Assembly (NCBI RefSeq): GCF_023702675.1
Contig: NZ_CP098478.1
Location: forward strand, 558,001-622,000
Reading direction: 5' to 3'
DNA: 64,000 bases
From: Acinetobacter sp. C26M
Lineage (GTDB): Bacteria > Pseudomonadota > Gammaproteobacteria > Pseudomonadales > Moraxellaceae
Made by a program: the position numbers and the translations under genes. Numbering within the stretch: the stretch's first letter is position 1; each line of letters starts with the position of its first letter. Of the stretch, positions 51,001-58,100 are shown in pieces. The notes under the pieces were generated by a model. It was given only the letters and a program-made list of their open reading frames with translations. It was not told the DNA's origin and did no database searches.

Positions 51001-51364
51001 TAATGTTGCTGGTAGTAATTACAACAACGTTGGTGATGCATTAGGTGCTATTGATAATCGTGTCACCAATTTAGGCGACCAGTTACAACAAGCATTCTAT
51101 GACACCAATAAACGTATGGACAAATTGGAAGACAAGATGTCTGCGGGTATTGCTGCGACAGCGGCACTTGAAAATGCACCATTTGTTCCAGGTAAGTTAA
51201 CGATGGCTGCTGGAGCTGCCTATTACAATGATCAGAGTGCAATTGGTGTGACATTTAGACGTACTGCTGATAATGGTCGTTGGTCACTTACAACGGGTGC
51301 TGCAATGGGGAGTCAAGGCAATAGTCCACTGGTTCGTGTTGGTGTCAGTACTGTTATTGACTAA
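42080..51364 (+). CDS. ata: Trimeric autotransporter adhesin (Ata/AtaA-like)
   Basis: 3094 residues. It has an extended signal peptide region (MNRIYRLVWNKNLNIWTVVS, then a hydrophobic core around 50-72). A long YadA-type head of left-handed beta-roll repeats covers about 75-740 (patterns such as SIAIGTNA, AVALGANTRALG). The first neck (TDAVNVSQLRS) lies near 765. A stalk built from near-identical repeats covers about 870-2450, followed by more varied stalk and neck units. The coiled-coil and beta-barrel YadA anchor occupies about 2990-3094 and ends RVGVSTVID. It forms a homotrimeric outer-membrane fibre that binds surfaces, matrix proteins or cells. tpgA follows 64 bp downstream. Confidence 0.95.
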   Translation: MNRIYRLVWNKNLNIWTVVSETARGATKKRNVSSSGSSKTTGQQSQNHLLFFAIKFLTAAISIVFISGNTFAGYEAAGGSTNTNCTSSSTGSGSKSAESIAIGTNACAPNTSSIAVGSYATTQSGDKQTNNQSIAIGYDARATGDQAVALGANTRALGASSVAIGGDDVDRLANTKALSDKYTAITGGKLVSGQYPNTEARQGSTAVGIQATAKGDFSTALGLTSKATGDASVALGVQANAEGKGATAIGAVSQATGTGAAAIGINALAKGSNSVAIGSGDDPNEGAVATGEQSVALSAFSKASGSGAVAVGRQSEASKDNAAAYGNEAKASGLSSAAVGDKSSATAEKSLALGASAVASDTRAFAAGADAQALAFKSVALGNNAVATFNNSDTSNNKGTGAIAIGDSSKAMNTGAVSVGRGSFAGRLSVAIGSDAVAGDDNEAYEATAVGSSAKATARQTSAFGHSASASKSQASAFGIYANAEGQASNAFGYQAKSSGFASTAMGTQSEASGDLSTANGFRAKANGNNAVANGSNSKATGNSSVAVGDGAQAQGDNDIAMGRNAATASGNSNNIAVGNGVTTGDTGWNVAMGSDGTTANSRTADGGAVSIGRGQKAAGDGAVAIGDPNSANGDGAVALGRNNTAAGDTAANKAADGAVAIGNENQAIGQGSVAIGNKSKTTEAGSIALGDTADAQAVRGVALGSSAVATNADDVALGAGSKTTTATGAAYRTGTAASSSVVSVGSAGYERRIQNVSAGAADTDAVNVSQLRSVQDGVDELGKSTAEGLGGGSTYDPSTGAVSNPTYNVNGKDVNNVGDAITELDKGWNLQSNGANTGAIKAGDTVDIGTATGEENLTVTKNGNTVQYGLNKDLKVNSVTAGDTVINNDGLSIANGPSVTKSGIDVAGNKISNVAAGTEGTDAVNKDQLDKASQDLTDKGFGLTAQDGTTIQKKLGEAIEVVGADSNITTKVDNGKVAIELAKDLDVNSVKAGDTVINNDGLSIANGPSVTKSGIDVAGNKISNVAAGTEGTDAVNKDQLDKATAALKTEVTEGKNITVTKTTGDNGQDIYNVATADDVEFDSVKVGNVSIDGTTGKISGVTAGDVNPNSTDAINGSQLANNAQSVADALGGGSTVNPDGTVSKPTYNINGTDTNNVGDALAELDKGWTLQSNGANAAAVRAGDTVDIGTADGEENLKVTKEGNDIKYSLNRDLKVNSVTAGDTVINNDGLSIANGPSVTKSGIDVAGNKISNVAAGTEGTDAVNKDQLDKASAASKTEVTEGKNITVTKTTGDNGQDIYNVATADDVEFDSVKVGNVSIDGTTGKISGVTAGDVNPNSTDAINGSQLANNAQSVADALGGGSTVNPDGTVSKPTYNINGTDTNNVGDALAELDKGWTLQSNGANTAAVRAGDTVDIGTADGEENLQVTKEGNDIKYSLNRDLKVNSVTAGDTVINNDGLSIANGPSVTKSGIDVAGNKISNVAAGTEGTDAVNKDQLDKASAASKTEVTEGKNITVTKTTGDNGQDIYNVATADDVEFNNVKVGDVSIDGTTGKISGVTAGDVNPNSTDAINGSQLANNAQSVADALGGGSTVNPDGTVSKPTYNINGTDTNNVGDALAELDKGWTLQSNGANAAAVRAGDTVDIGTADGEENLQVTKEGNDIKYSLNRDLKVNSVTAGDTVINNDGLSITNGPSVTKDGIDAGAKKITNLAAGTVSSDSADAVNGSQLHAQGQGVQNIIGGNTVYDPATGSYTNPDIGGTGENNINDAIGAVGKAAAAAKTEVTEGKNITVTKTTGDDGQDIYNVATADDVEFDSVKVGNVSIDGTTGKISGVTAGDVNPNSTDAINGSQLANNAQSVADALGGGSTVNPDGTVSKPTYNINGTDTNNVGDALAELDKGWTLQSNGANAAAVRAGDTVDIGTADGEENLQVTKEGNDIKYSLNRDLKVNSVAAGDTVINNDGLSITNGPSVTKDGIDAGAKKITNLAAGTVSADSAEAINGSQLHAQGQGVQNIIGGNTVYDPATGSYTNPDIGGTGENNINDAIGAVGKAAAASKTEVTEGKNITVTKTAGDNGQDIYNVATADDVEFDSVKVGNVSIDGTTGKISGVTAGDVNPNSTDAINGSQLANNAQSVADALGGGSTVNPDGTVSKPTYNINGTDTNNVGDALAELDKGWTLQSNGANAAAVRAGDTVDIGTADGEENLQVTKEGNDIKYSLNRDLKVNSVTAGNTRLDNTGVEVKDAVGNSTTIVAGGTVVKDAQGNSTATTATGTTIKNAQGDRTILNGTGLVFTNASDVPVGPSVSRTGIDAGKEKISNVADGEVAAGSKDAVNGGQLNDSVGSVGDIIGGGVTNEGGKLNGPFTVNDKGYDNIADAIAGESAAAKTEVTEGKNINVTKTTGDDGQDIYSVATADDVEFDSVKVGNVSIDGTTGKISGVTAGDVNPNSTDAINGSQLYGVADSVKNAIGGKTVLNPDGSVTTSNVGNTGQNNIHDAIDSVRGQAIAAKTTVKEGENIVVTESKNADGSTNYEVATAKDVKFDSVTATDDEGNETVLNATGTQVKDGEGNEAEYGAKGISLKDQEGKGTLINQEGMSFIDAAGNNIGPSITAGGINAGNTVIRGVAAGRVAADSQEAINGSQLHAQGQGVQNIIGGNTQYDPNTGKYTNADIGGTGKDNINDAIGAVGKAAQEAKTTVTEGKNIVVKEGKNADGSTNYEVSTADDLDVNSLTAGGTKIDGNGLTIEGGPSVTKDGINAGDKKVTGVADGAIAAGSKDAVNGGQLHAQGQGVQNIIGGNTQYDPNTGKYTNADIGGTGKDNINDAIGAVGKAAQAAKSTVSNKDRNIIVKETFKEDGSRDYEVGLAKDISVDSVTAKDVNANQVNVAGDKGTTNITGGGISVTGPKGEAGPSMTTGGINAGDKKVTGVADGAVHSSSKDAINGSQLHQSYQNVGAALGGGAGYDPEKGWQAPSYNVAGSNYNNVGDALGAIDNRVTNLGDQLQQAFYDTNKRMDKLEDKMSAGIAATAALENAPFVPGKLTMAAGAAYYNDQSAIGVTFRRTADNGRWSLTTGAAMGSQGNSPLVRVGVSTVID
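44698..49480 (+). repeat. Long tandem coding repeats in the adhesin stalk
   Basis: A landmark encoding KTEVTEGKNITVTKT occurs at 45223, 45910, 46597, about 47425, about 48253 and about 49240. The spacings are 687, 687, 828, 828 and 987 bp. Within units the DNA differs at only a few silent positions. The 828-bp units carry an added block encoding the QGVQNIIGGNTVYDP segment. The identity at DNA level points to recent duplication or gene conversion. Confidence 0.88.
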
Positions 51365-51374
51365 ATCATTTATT

Positions 51375-51399
51375 AGGGGAGCCGAAAGGCCCCCTTTTT
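51375..51399 (+). terminator. Hairpin between the adhesin and tpgA
   Basis: AGGGG-A-GCC pairs with GGC-CCCCT around a GAAA loop, with T residues after it. Partial read-through into tpgA is likely because the genes are functionally linked. Confidence 0.65.
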
Positions 51400-51427
51400 C
51401 TCTAACAATAATTACGTGAGAGCAGAC

Positions 51428-52273
51428 ATGAATAAGATTCAAACTCTAATGATGGTCGCACTGGCAGGTCTTGCATTTAATAGTCAGGCAGAAGACCTTC
51501 ATCGTCAGGTGACAGAAGAAGTTGGTGACGTAGCGGCAGAAGGAAATGTGAGTGACGTGACCGATCAAGCAGTGGTACAAGAAGAAATAATTTTTCCTGA
51601 AGCGAGCAAAAGTTATCTTAAATTGACAAAACGTTATGAAATTAATGACATTGCCCGTTTAGATAAAGGAATGAATAAGGATCAGTTTCGTCGTATTCTG
51701 GGAAATCCTCATTTTCATGAGGGTATCTTTGCAGTTAGAACTTGGAATTATGTCTTGGATGTCCGGATACCAAAAACTCAAGATTATAAACGTTGCCAAT
51801 TACGTATCGATTTTGACAAAAACTATATTGCTGAACGTTTATCTTGGAAAGGTGAGGAGTGCCAAGGCTTAATGGCATGGGGTGTGAATAATGTTGTTCC
51901 CGCAACCGTACCTGTAGCAGCCGCGCAAACAGCAACAATCTTTTTTGCTTTTGATCGCTCAGATACAAATGCGATAGAACAAAGTTCCACAAATATTGCT
52001 GATGTAGTTGGGGCAATTCAACAGTCGCGTAATCCCGTTGTTGTTTCAGGTTATGCGGATCGACTAGGTAAGTTTTCCTATAATCAAGATCTATCTTCAC
52101 GTCGGGCGAATACGGTTGCTCAGCTATTGGTGCAGCAAGGGGTTGATCCTGCCAGAATTCAATTGCAGGTGAGTGGAGGAACGAGTATTTATCAAGAATG
52201 TACTGGTCAGTATCGAAATGTACAAGTTATACAATGCTTGGCCCCTAATCGTAGGGTAAATATTCAGTGGTAA
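51428..52273 (+). CDS. tpgA: TpgA-like peptidoglycan-binding partner of the trimeric autotransporter
   Basis: 281 residues from the ATG at 51428 (a GTG at 51416 is an alternative). Signal peptide with cleavage after SQA at residue 21. Residues about 55-135 form an SmpA/OmlA (BamE-like) domain ([19 protein letters not shown]). Residues about 165-281 are an OmpA C-terminal domain, including the peptidoglycan-binding Asp and Arg in NQDLSSRRA. In Acinetobacter sp. Tol 5 the protein encoded just downstream of AtaA (TpgA) stabilises the adhesin on the cell surface by binding peptidoglycan; the same order here supports the same role. Confidence 0.9.
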   Translation: MNKIQTLMMVALAGLAFNSQAEDLHRQVTEEVGDVAAEGNVSDVTDQAVVQEEIIFPEASKSYLKLTKRYEINDIARLDKGMNKDQFRRILGNPHFHEGIFAVRTWNYVLDVRIPKTQDYKRCQLRIDFDKNYIAERLSWKGEECQGLMAWGVNNVVPATVPVAAAQTATIFFAFDRSDTNAIEQSSTNIADVVGAIQQSRNPVVVSGYADRLGKFSYNQDLSSRRANTVAQLLVQQGVDPARIQLQVSGGTSIYQECTGQYRNVQVIQCLAPNRRVNIQW

Positions 52274-52387
52274 GTTGAGATGGGGGGAAAGAATGAGTGA
52301 ATTTTTTATGCTGATTCTTTTCCCATTGAAGTGCTCCTTTCTTATGTTTGTTTAATTTGCATTAAATGACTATTAAAGTGGTCTAAA

Positions 52388-53182
52388 ATGTTAAGCAGGT
52401 TGGTATCTATATCTGATAAGCTAAAAGAAATGAAATATGAGATGGATAATATGTTTCATAATTTTTTACATTATGGGGATAATATAAAACTCCATGTTAT
52501 TGAGGCGGGGAATAAAGATATAAAGAGTGTGGCCGTTTTTTTTCTTTTTGATGTTGATAGTTTTTTTTCTGTGTTTAATCGTGTTCCCTTTAATAATATT
52601 AGATGTTTCTTTATATATAAATGTGAAGTGTTTAAGAAAAATTGTTCTATTGATGATTTTTTGAGTGAGATTAGTAGTTTTTTTTATAAGCTTGATGTTA
52701 CTAATATACATATTGTATTCAAAGGAGATCTCAGTGATTTTTTTAGAGAGTGTTTGTATTCATTGTTTTTGTTTGATACTGTAACTGTTTGTAATAATTC
52801 GAAAGGTTTTTGCTTTAATACTTTCTTTTCATTGTTTTTATGTGGGAGTAAAGATGAAGAGAGTTTTATTGATAAAGTTAATTTTCAAATAGCTAATGTT
52901 TTGGCTGAGGGAGAGCCATACCTATTTAAAGTTGCAAAAGAAATGAAAATAAAACCAAGGATTTTATCGATAAAAATAAAAAATGAGGGTGGAGATTTTA
53001 AGGCTTTAGTAAAACAAAAAAGATATGAGAAAGCATTAACTCTATTGAAAGATCAAGATGTTTGTTTGTCAGATATTGCATATAAATTAGGTTATACCGA
53101 GTACAGTGCATTTACACGTGCCTTTAGGGGATGGGCAGGATGTTCTCCTTCTAAACTTAGAAAATATCTTAATGAAAAATGA
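52388..53182 (+). CDS. AraC-type HTH regulator, AT-rich
   Basis: 264 residues. The N-terminal 180 residues show no recognised sensor domain and are rich in Phe, Ser and Asn. The C-terminal AraC HTH is clear (VAKEMKIKPRILSIKIKN and LSDIAYKLGYTEYSAFTRAFRGWAGCSP). The closing motif strongly resembles the one in the AraC gene at 40743. Long T runs and low GC set it apart from neighbouring housekeeping genes. Followed at once by a LysR gene, suggesting co-transcription. Confidence 0.85.
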   Translation: MLSRLVSISDKLKEMKYEMDNMFHNFLHYGDNIKLHVIEAGNKDIKSVAVFFLFDVDSFFSVFNRVPFNNIRCFFIYKCEVFKKNCSIDDFLSEISSFFYKLDVTNIHIVFKGDLSDFFRECLYSLFLFDTVTVCNNSKGFCFNTFFSLFLCGSKDEESFIDKVNFQIANVLAEGEPYLFKVAKEMKIKPRILSIKIKNEGGDFKALVKQKRYEKALTLLKDQDVCLSDIAYKLGYTEYSAFTRAFRGWAGCSPSKLRKYLNEK

Positions 53183-53195
53183 AAGGAGTTTGATT

Positions 53196-54098
53196 TTGGA
53201 TATAAAAGATTTGCAGACCTTTATTTGTGTGGCAGATAATAAGTCAATAACAATTGCTTCACAAAAACTAAGAGTGAATCAGTCGACTGTGACTAAAAGA
53301 GTTTCAAACTTGGAAAGTTTGGTTAATGGTGTGTTATTTAATCGAAAGAGTAGACCTTTATTACTGACGGATTTTGGGGAAGAAGTTTATTTTCAGTGTT
53401 TTTTAATTTTAAAGCAATTGGACTTGCTCACAAAAACCAATAAGCGTGATGGTAATGTGAATAAAGATATTAAAGTCGCAGTTTCTAAAATGCTTGTTGA
53501 TGACTTATTGGGTAGTATCATACATGAGTATGGTAAAATTAATCCTCACGGTGGAATAGATATTGTGAGTGGATGGGGGAGAAGTCTTATTCAGCAAATC
53601 AATGATGGTGAGGTAGACTTAGCAATAATAATGGTACCATCAAATATTAATTTGTTGGAAGAAAATATTTTGTTTCATGAAGCTGTAAATTTGCCGCTTG
53701 TGGTCGTTTCGAAAAAAGGTGAAGCTCATAAATATAATAGTCTTGAGATGTGTAGCAAAAGAGGTTGGGTATTGCATCCGGAAGGCTGTTGCATTCGAGA
53801 GGGTTTGATCAAGACCTTGTATGATAATAAATTGGAACTGCATCTTAATAGAGAAACCTTCGGGGTTGAGCTTCAATTAGAATGTATTCAGAATGGTGAT
53901 GGGTTGGGAGTTTTTCCTAAAAAGTATTTTGATAATGTTTTATTAGAAGGAAAAGAGTTAGATGTGGTTAAACTGGAGAATTTCCCTCTTTCATTAAATG
54001 TAGGTATTGCAAATACTCAAAATTTAGATCGTCATATAATGAATTCATTTATTCAAATTTTAAAAAAACATTATAGCAATGCTCACTCTATATCGTAA
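53196..54098 (+). CDS. LysR-family regulator, AT-rich
   Basis: 300 residues from a TTG at 53196, placed 7 bp after AAAGGAG. An ATG at 53172 overlapping the AraC gene end would add eight residues and is less well supported by the ribosome-binding site. The winged HTH (DIKDLQTFICVADNKSITIA and VNQSTVTKRVSNLE) is typical, followed by an effector domain with FGVELQLECIQNGDGLGVFP. Same low GC as the AraC gene before it. The inverted repeat at 54104 lies just downstream. Confidence 0.88.
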   Translation: MDIKDLQTFICVADNKSITIASQKLRVNQSTVTKRVSNLESLVNGVLFNRKSRPLLLTDFGEEVYFQCFLILKQLDLLTKTNKRDGNVNKDIKVAVSKMLVDDLLGSIIHEYGKINPHGGIDIVSGWGRSLIQQINDGEVDLAIIMVPSNINLLEENILFHEAVNLPLVVVSKKGEAHKYNSLEMCSKRGWVLHPEGCCIREGLIKTLYDNKLELHLNRETFGVELQLECIQNGDGLGVFPKKYFDNVLLEGKELDVVKLENFPLSLNVGIANTQNLDRHIMNSFIQILKKHYSNAHSIS

Positions 54099-54103
54099 TT
54101 GAT

Positions 54104-54132
54104 AGCATAAGCCCTTATATAGGGCTTATGCT
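54104..54132. terminator. Strong hairpin after the LysR gene
   Basis: A perfect 11-bp stem (AGCATAAGCCC / GGGCTTATGCT) with a 7-nt loop between convergent genes. There is no long T tract. Confidence 0.6.
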
Positions 54133-54184
54133 GCAAGATCTTGTCACACTAAAAATATCGCTATAACAACTAAAATTTAGAGAT

Positions 54185-54571
54185 CTAAGCTTCTTTTTGA
54201 TATTCATTAATAACTTCAAGCGCAGCTCGGAAAGCTTCTTGTGTTGCTGGTGCACCACAATATGGGAGACTATGTAGTAATACTTCTTGAATTTCCTCAA
54301 CTGTTGCACCATTGTTTAATGCCCCTCGAACATGACCTTTAAGTTCTGTTGGACTTTTTTGTGCAGTTAAGAATGCAATGGTTATCAGAGAGCGATATTT
54401 ACGAGGTAATACGCCTTCACGTTGCCATGTCGAGCCCCAAGCATGTTCATTGATCCAGTCTTGTAAAGGTTGAGTAAAGGGTACGGTATTGTCTTGAGCT
54501 CGTTTTACAAAGGATTCACCCATCACTTCGGTGCGGACTTTTAAGCCATTTTCATAATCTTGTTGTGACAT
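54185..54571 (-). CDS. Carboxymuconolactone decarboxylase-family protein
   Basis: 128 residues, the normal size of PcaC-like proteins. The conserved LKGHVRGALNNGATVEEIQEVLLH carries the active-site His, and the preceding RKYRSLITIAFL and the PYCGAPA loop match the 4-carboxymuconolactone decarboxylase subgroup. It is not inside a pca operon here, so aromatic catabolism cannot be assumed; many paralogues are uncharacterised. Convergent with the LysR gene. Confidence 0.88.
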   Translation of the reverse strand: MSQQDYENGLKVRTEVMGESFVKRAQDNTVPFTQPLQDWINEHAWGSTWQREGVLPRKYRSLITIAFLTAQKSPTELKGHVRGALNNGATVEEIQEVLLHSLPYCGAPATQEAFRAALEVINEYQKEA

Positions 54572-54903
54572 TTCTTACTCTTATAGCAGTGTGAAAAGAT
54601 TGATATTTGTGCTTATCCTAACTCAATCCTTGTAGCAGCTAAAGGTACATATACTGACTCTATTGTTCGCTCAGAGAATATAAGTTCTATATGAAAGATC
54701 TGCTGGGGGAGTAAATCAGGCTATAACAAATTCGATCATATGTTTGGTGTTGCTTTTGTGGGTTGATCATCTAGAAGTCACGGTTTCTAAAGATATGTTC
54801 TGGAAGATAACGCTGAGCTTTTATTGAGCACTTTATTTTCTAAATAGATAAATTATACTAGCGCCTTAGGATTGTTACCCCCTCTTTTAAACTGCCTCTT
54901 TTT
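54572..54903. other. Divergent promoter region (decarboxylase / MTHFR-like gene)
   Basis: 332 bp without a gene. I see no MetR-type box (TGAA-5 nt-TTCA), no riboswitch-like set of stems and no repeat in it. Confidence 0.55.
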
Positions 54904-56310
54904 ATGCCGTCGTCTTTATTTTCTCAAGGTTTAGGTCTGGATCATTTCTGTATCTTGGTTGAACATTTATGTTCTAAAAAAAGCATTCACCCTGTACCAC
55001 AACAATATATTGCAGGTTTACCTACAATGTTGACTTTGGCCGACCGAGTGCAAAGTGATGAAGATCCAGAGCCGATAACGTTTGCGCAAAATTATCCTCA
55101 AGCGATTGATAAATTATTACATTTCTCAGGTAAAGGCAGAGACATTGCAGAGTTTGAAGTATTTTTAGATCAAGCAGAGCAAGCAGGTTATAAAAATCTG
55201 CTATTGCTCACAGGTGATAAGCTAAAAAAGCATGATTTTGGTCTAGATCATACCGCTGATCGGACACGTTATTTAGAATCTGTGAGTGCAGTCATGGCAG
55301 CTAAAAAACGACAAATTTTTAAGATTGGTGTTGCTTTCAATCCTTTTAAATATACTGAAGCAGAAAGTGACGCCCAGTATTTGAAATTGTATAAAAAGAT
55401 TAAAGCAGGGGCCGACTTCTTAATCACCCAATTAGGTTTTGACTTAGATAAAATAAAGAAAACCCAAGAATCTTTAGCAGAGCATTATCCATCCTTTTCT
55501 TTAATTGCTTGTGTAATGCCACTGACGTTGCGTCGAGCTCAGTTCATGCTAAGTAATCAGGTTGCAGGTATTGTAATTTCCGAGCATGTTGTAAAAGTAC
55601 TGGAGCAAGAGTATCAGGTTGATCCTGTTCAGGCTGAAAAAAATGTATATGCGCGTTGTGCTTTACAGATATTGATCTGCAAGCATCTTGGCTATAACGG
55701 GGTTCATTTATCCTCATGTCATAAAGTGAAAGAACAAGCTCAACTTGAACAAGCCTTACAGCAATATCAGAATTTATCGCTAACTGAATGTGAGCAGCTT
55801 TGGTATCAATTGTGGCAAACAACGACCAATGTTGTGTTTCAACCTCAGGTTAAGATGTTTCGTAAGAAAATAAGCTCTTCTCAAGTACTTAAATATAAGA
55901 ATATGCAGTTCATGCATGGTGTTTTTTTTAATTCAAAAGTTGCTGTTCGGATTGGACAATTTGTTTTTAAAGCTGCTTTTTGGGATAAGCCCAGAGCGAA
56001 CCGTCTGTTAATGAAGGTTGAACACTTTAGCAAACATCAGGCTGTCGGTTGCGACAGTTGTGGGCAATGTCGTTTAAGTGAAACCTTGTATATTTGCCCA
56101 GAAACTTGCCCTAAAGGTTTGGCAAATGGTCCTTGTGGCGGAACGATGTTAGATCGTTGTGAGTTTGGTGATCGAGAGTGTATTCATTCAGTCAAAGCTA
56201 GATTAGCAAAAGCAGTCGGTCAAACAGAGCTTTTAAAAACTGAGTTAATCCCAGCGGTGGCGATTGAGACGCGTGCAACGAGCTCTTGGAAAAATTGGTT
56301 TAATCAATAG
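54904..56310 (+). CDS. Methylenetetrahydrofolate reductase-like protein fused to a cysteine-rich MetV-type C-terminal domain
   Basis: 468 residues. The N-terminal 300 residues follow the MTHFR barrel (FLDQAEQAGYKNLLLLTGDK, then a KAGADFLITQLGFDLDKI segment, the strongest MTHFR signature). The last 110 residues contain a cysteine cluster of the MTHFR_C/MetV type: VGCDSCGQC, YICPETCPKG, ANGPCGG and CEFGDREC. In anaerobes MetV couples MetF to electron carriers by iron-sulfur or zinc sites. Fusion in one chain is the notable feature. It converges on the mesX-mesD operon, suggesting a joint role in methyl-group supply. Confidence 0.82.
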   Translation: MPSSLFSQGLGLDHFCILVEHLCSKKSIHPVPQQYIAGLPTMLTLADRVQSDEDPEPITFAQNYPQAIDKLLHFSGKGRDIAEFEVFLDQAEQAGYKNLLLLTGDKLKKHDFGLDHTADRTRYLESVSAVMAAKKRQIFKIGVAFNPFKYTEAESDAQYLKLYKKIKAGADFLITQLGFDLDKIKKTQESLAEHYPSFSLIACVMPLTLRRAQFMLSNQVAGIVISEHVVKVLEQEYQVDPVQAEKNVYARCALQILICKHLGYNGVHLSSCHKVKEQAQLEQALQQYQNLSLTECEQLWYQLWQTTTNVVFQPQVKMFRKKISSSQVLKYKNMQFMHGVFFNSKVAVRIGQFVFKAAFWDKPRANRLLMKVEHFSKHQAVGCDSCGQCRLSETLYICPETCPKGLANGPCGGTMLDRCEFGDRECIHSVKARLAKAVGQTELLKTELIPAVAIETRATSSWKNWFNQ

Positions 56311-56469
56311 GAGCAATATGACGATCAAGTTTTATTTTGATCCAGTCGTAGTGATTAGACATAAATTTCTTATGCTTAGCTAAAATGAGTATCCAAATCA
56401 AAAATCCAATAATGAGTATCTCAGCTTTCGCCTTCTAATCGGATAGAACCAGAAAGCAGGGGAATTGGT

Positions 56470-56961
56470 CTAAGCAATTTCCGTTTGCCCTACATGATGA
56501 TAAGCACGATTAAAATAAACCAAGCTTTGATCATGTCCACTTTGTTGAACTGCCACAATACGACAAATAAAAATAGTATGCGTTCCAACTTCCTGAATCT
56601 GATCAATCTCGCAATCGAAATTCACTAAGGCATCATCCAAAACAGGCGCACCTGTTTCCAACTCTGACCAAGCACCGTGTTTAAAACGTTCTTCTGGGCT
56701 TAATTTAGATGAAAAGGCTTTAGAAATATGTTGATGATCTGCACTTAATACATTCACGCTTAAGATTTTATTGTCGACGAAATGCACATGCGAACTCGAT
56801 GCCCTATTCATACACACCAATAAAGTCGGAGGTGTATCTGTGACGCTACATACAGCAGATGCAGTAAAGCCATAACGACCAGACATGCCAGTCGTGGTAA
56901 TCACACTGACTGCACTGGTGAGTAAAGACATTGCATCTCTAAAATCTGTTGCTTCAACCAT
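56470..56961 (-). CDS. Flavin reductase-family protein
   Basis: 163 residues from the ATG at 56961. The flavin reductase domain opens with FRDAMSLLTSAVSVITT and contains GFTASAVCSVTDTPPTLLVC and the SVNVLSADH segment, all typical of HpaC-like two-component reductases. Such proteins supply reduced flavin to an oxygenase or to another enzyme. It follows mesD by 83 bp on the same strand, so it may deliver reduced flavin to the oxygen-dependent MesD/MesX system. Confidence 0.88.
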   Translation of the reverse strand: MVEATDFRDAMSLLTSAVSVITTTGMSGRYGFTASAVCSVTDTPPTLLVCMNRASSSHVHFVDNKILSVNVLSADHQHISKAFSSKLSPEERFKHGAWSELETGAPVLDDALVNFDCEIDQIQEVGTHTIFICRIVAVQQSGHDQSLVYFNRAYHHVGQTEIA

Positions 56962-57047
56962 CACTTTATTCCTAAATTAAACTCAATCTGTTTAAATGTG
57001 CTCAGGGCTACTGTGTGCAGCCCTTAAGCCATCAAAAGATCGGTAAA

Positions 57048-58076
57048 TTAAGCGAGTTCTTTACGAACAATTTCTGCACCCGCACTTAATGCATTCAGTT
57101 TGCCACGTGCAACATCACGCGCTAAAGGTGCCATACCACAGTTAGTTGATGGGTACAGCTTATCAGCGTCGACAAACTGAAGTGCTTTACGTAGTGTATT
57201 CGCAACTTCCTCTGGCGTTTCAACCGTGTTACTTGCCACATCAATCGCACCAACCATCACCTTCTTACCACGAATCAATTCAATCAGATCCATTGGCACA
57301 CGCGAGTTGTGACATTCGAGTGAGATGATGTCGAGTTTTGACTGTTGTAGCTTTGGAAAAGCCTCTTCATATTGGCGCCATTCTGAACCGAGGGTCTTTT
57401 TCCAGTCAGTATTGGCTTTAATGCCATAACCATAGCAAATGTGCACCGCAGTTTCACACTTCAAACCTTCAAGCGCACGCTCTAAAGTCGCAACACCCCA
57501 GTCATTCACTTCATCAAAGAACACGTTAAATGCAGGCTCATCGAACTGGATAATATCCACGCCAGCCGCTTCTAACTCTTTGGCTTCTTCATTCAGGATT
57601 TTGGCAAATTCCCACGCCAATTTTTCACGACTTTTATAATGCGCATCATATAGCGTATCAATCATGGTCATTGGACCTGGCAAAGCCCATTTAATTGGTT
57701 GATTTGTTTGTTGACGCAAGAACTTAGCATCTTCAACAAAAACAGGCTTTTGTCGAGATACCGCACCAACCACAGTCGGAACACTGGCATCATAACGATT
57801 ACGGATACGAACCGTCTCGCGTTTCTCAAAATCAACACCCGTAAGATGCTCAATAAATGTCGTCACAAAGTGCTGACGGGTTTGCTCGCCATCACTGACA
57901 ATATCAATGCCTGCTACTTGCTGTTCATGCAAAGACAAACGTAAAGCATCCTGTTTACCTTCAATCAGACCCTGCTCTTGCAATTTCCATGGTGACCAAA
58001 GCTTTTCAGGCTCTGCCAGCCAAGACGGTTTCGGTAAGCTACCCGCAGTCGACGTTGGTAATAATCTTTTCATCAT
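57048..58076 (-). CDS. mesD: Core-MetE methionine synthase, MesD family
   Basis: 342 residues, so only the C-terminal catalytic half of MetE is present. The zinc ligands are all kept: His and Cys in AVHICYGYG, Glu in DIISLECHNS, and Cys in YPSTNCGMAP. This size and the adjacent DUF1852 gene identify the MesD group described from Acinetobacter baylyi. It makes methionine from homocysteine without the MetE folate-binding half, and needs MesX and oxygen; its methyl donor is not known. I use the ATG at 58076; TTG and another ATG lie beside it. Confidence 0.9.
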   Translation of the reverse strand: MMKRLLPTSTAGSLPKPSWLAEPEKLWSPWKLQEQGLIEGKQDALRLSLHEQQVAGIDIVSDGEQTRQHFVTTFIEHLTGVDFEKRETVRIRNRYDASVPTVVGAVSRQKPVFVEDAKFLRQQTNQPIKWALPGPMTMIDTLYDAHYKSREKLAWEFAKILNEEAKELEAAGVDIIQFDEPAFNVFFDEVNDWGVATLERALEGLKCETAVHICYGYGIKANTDWKKTLGSEWRQYEEAFPKLQQSKLDIISLECHNSRVPMDLIELIRGKKVMVGAIDVASNTVETPEEVANTLRKALQFVDADKLYPSTNCGMAPLARDVARGKLNALSAGAEIVRKELA

Positions 58077-58100
58077 CAATAACCTTATATTTTCAATAAA

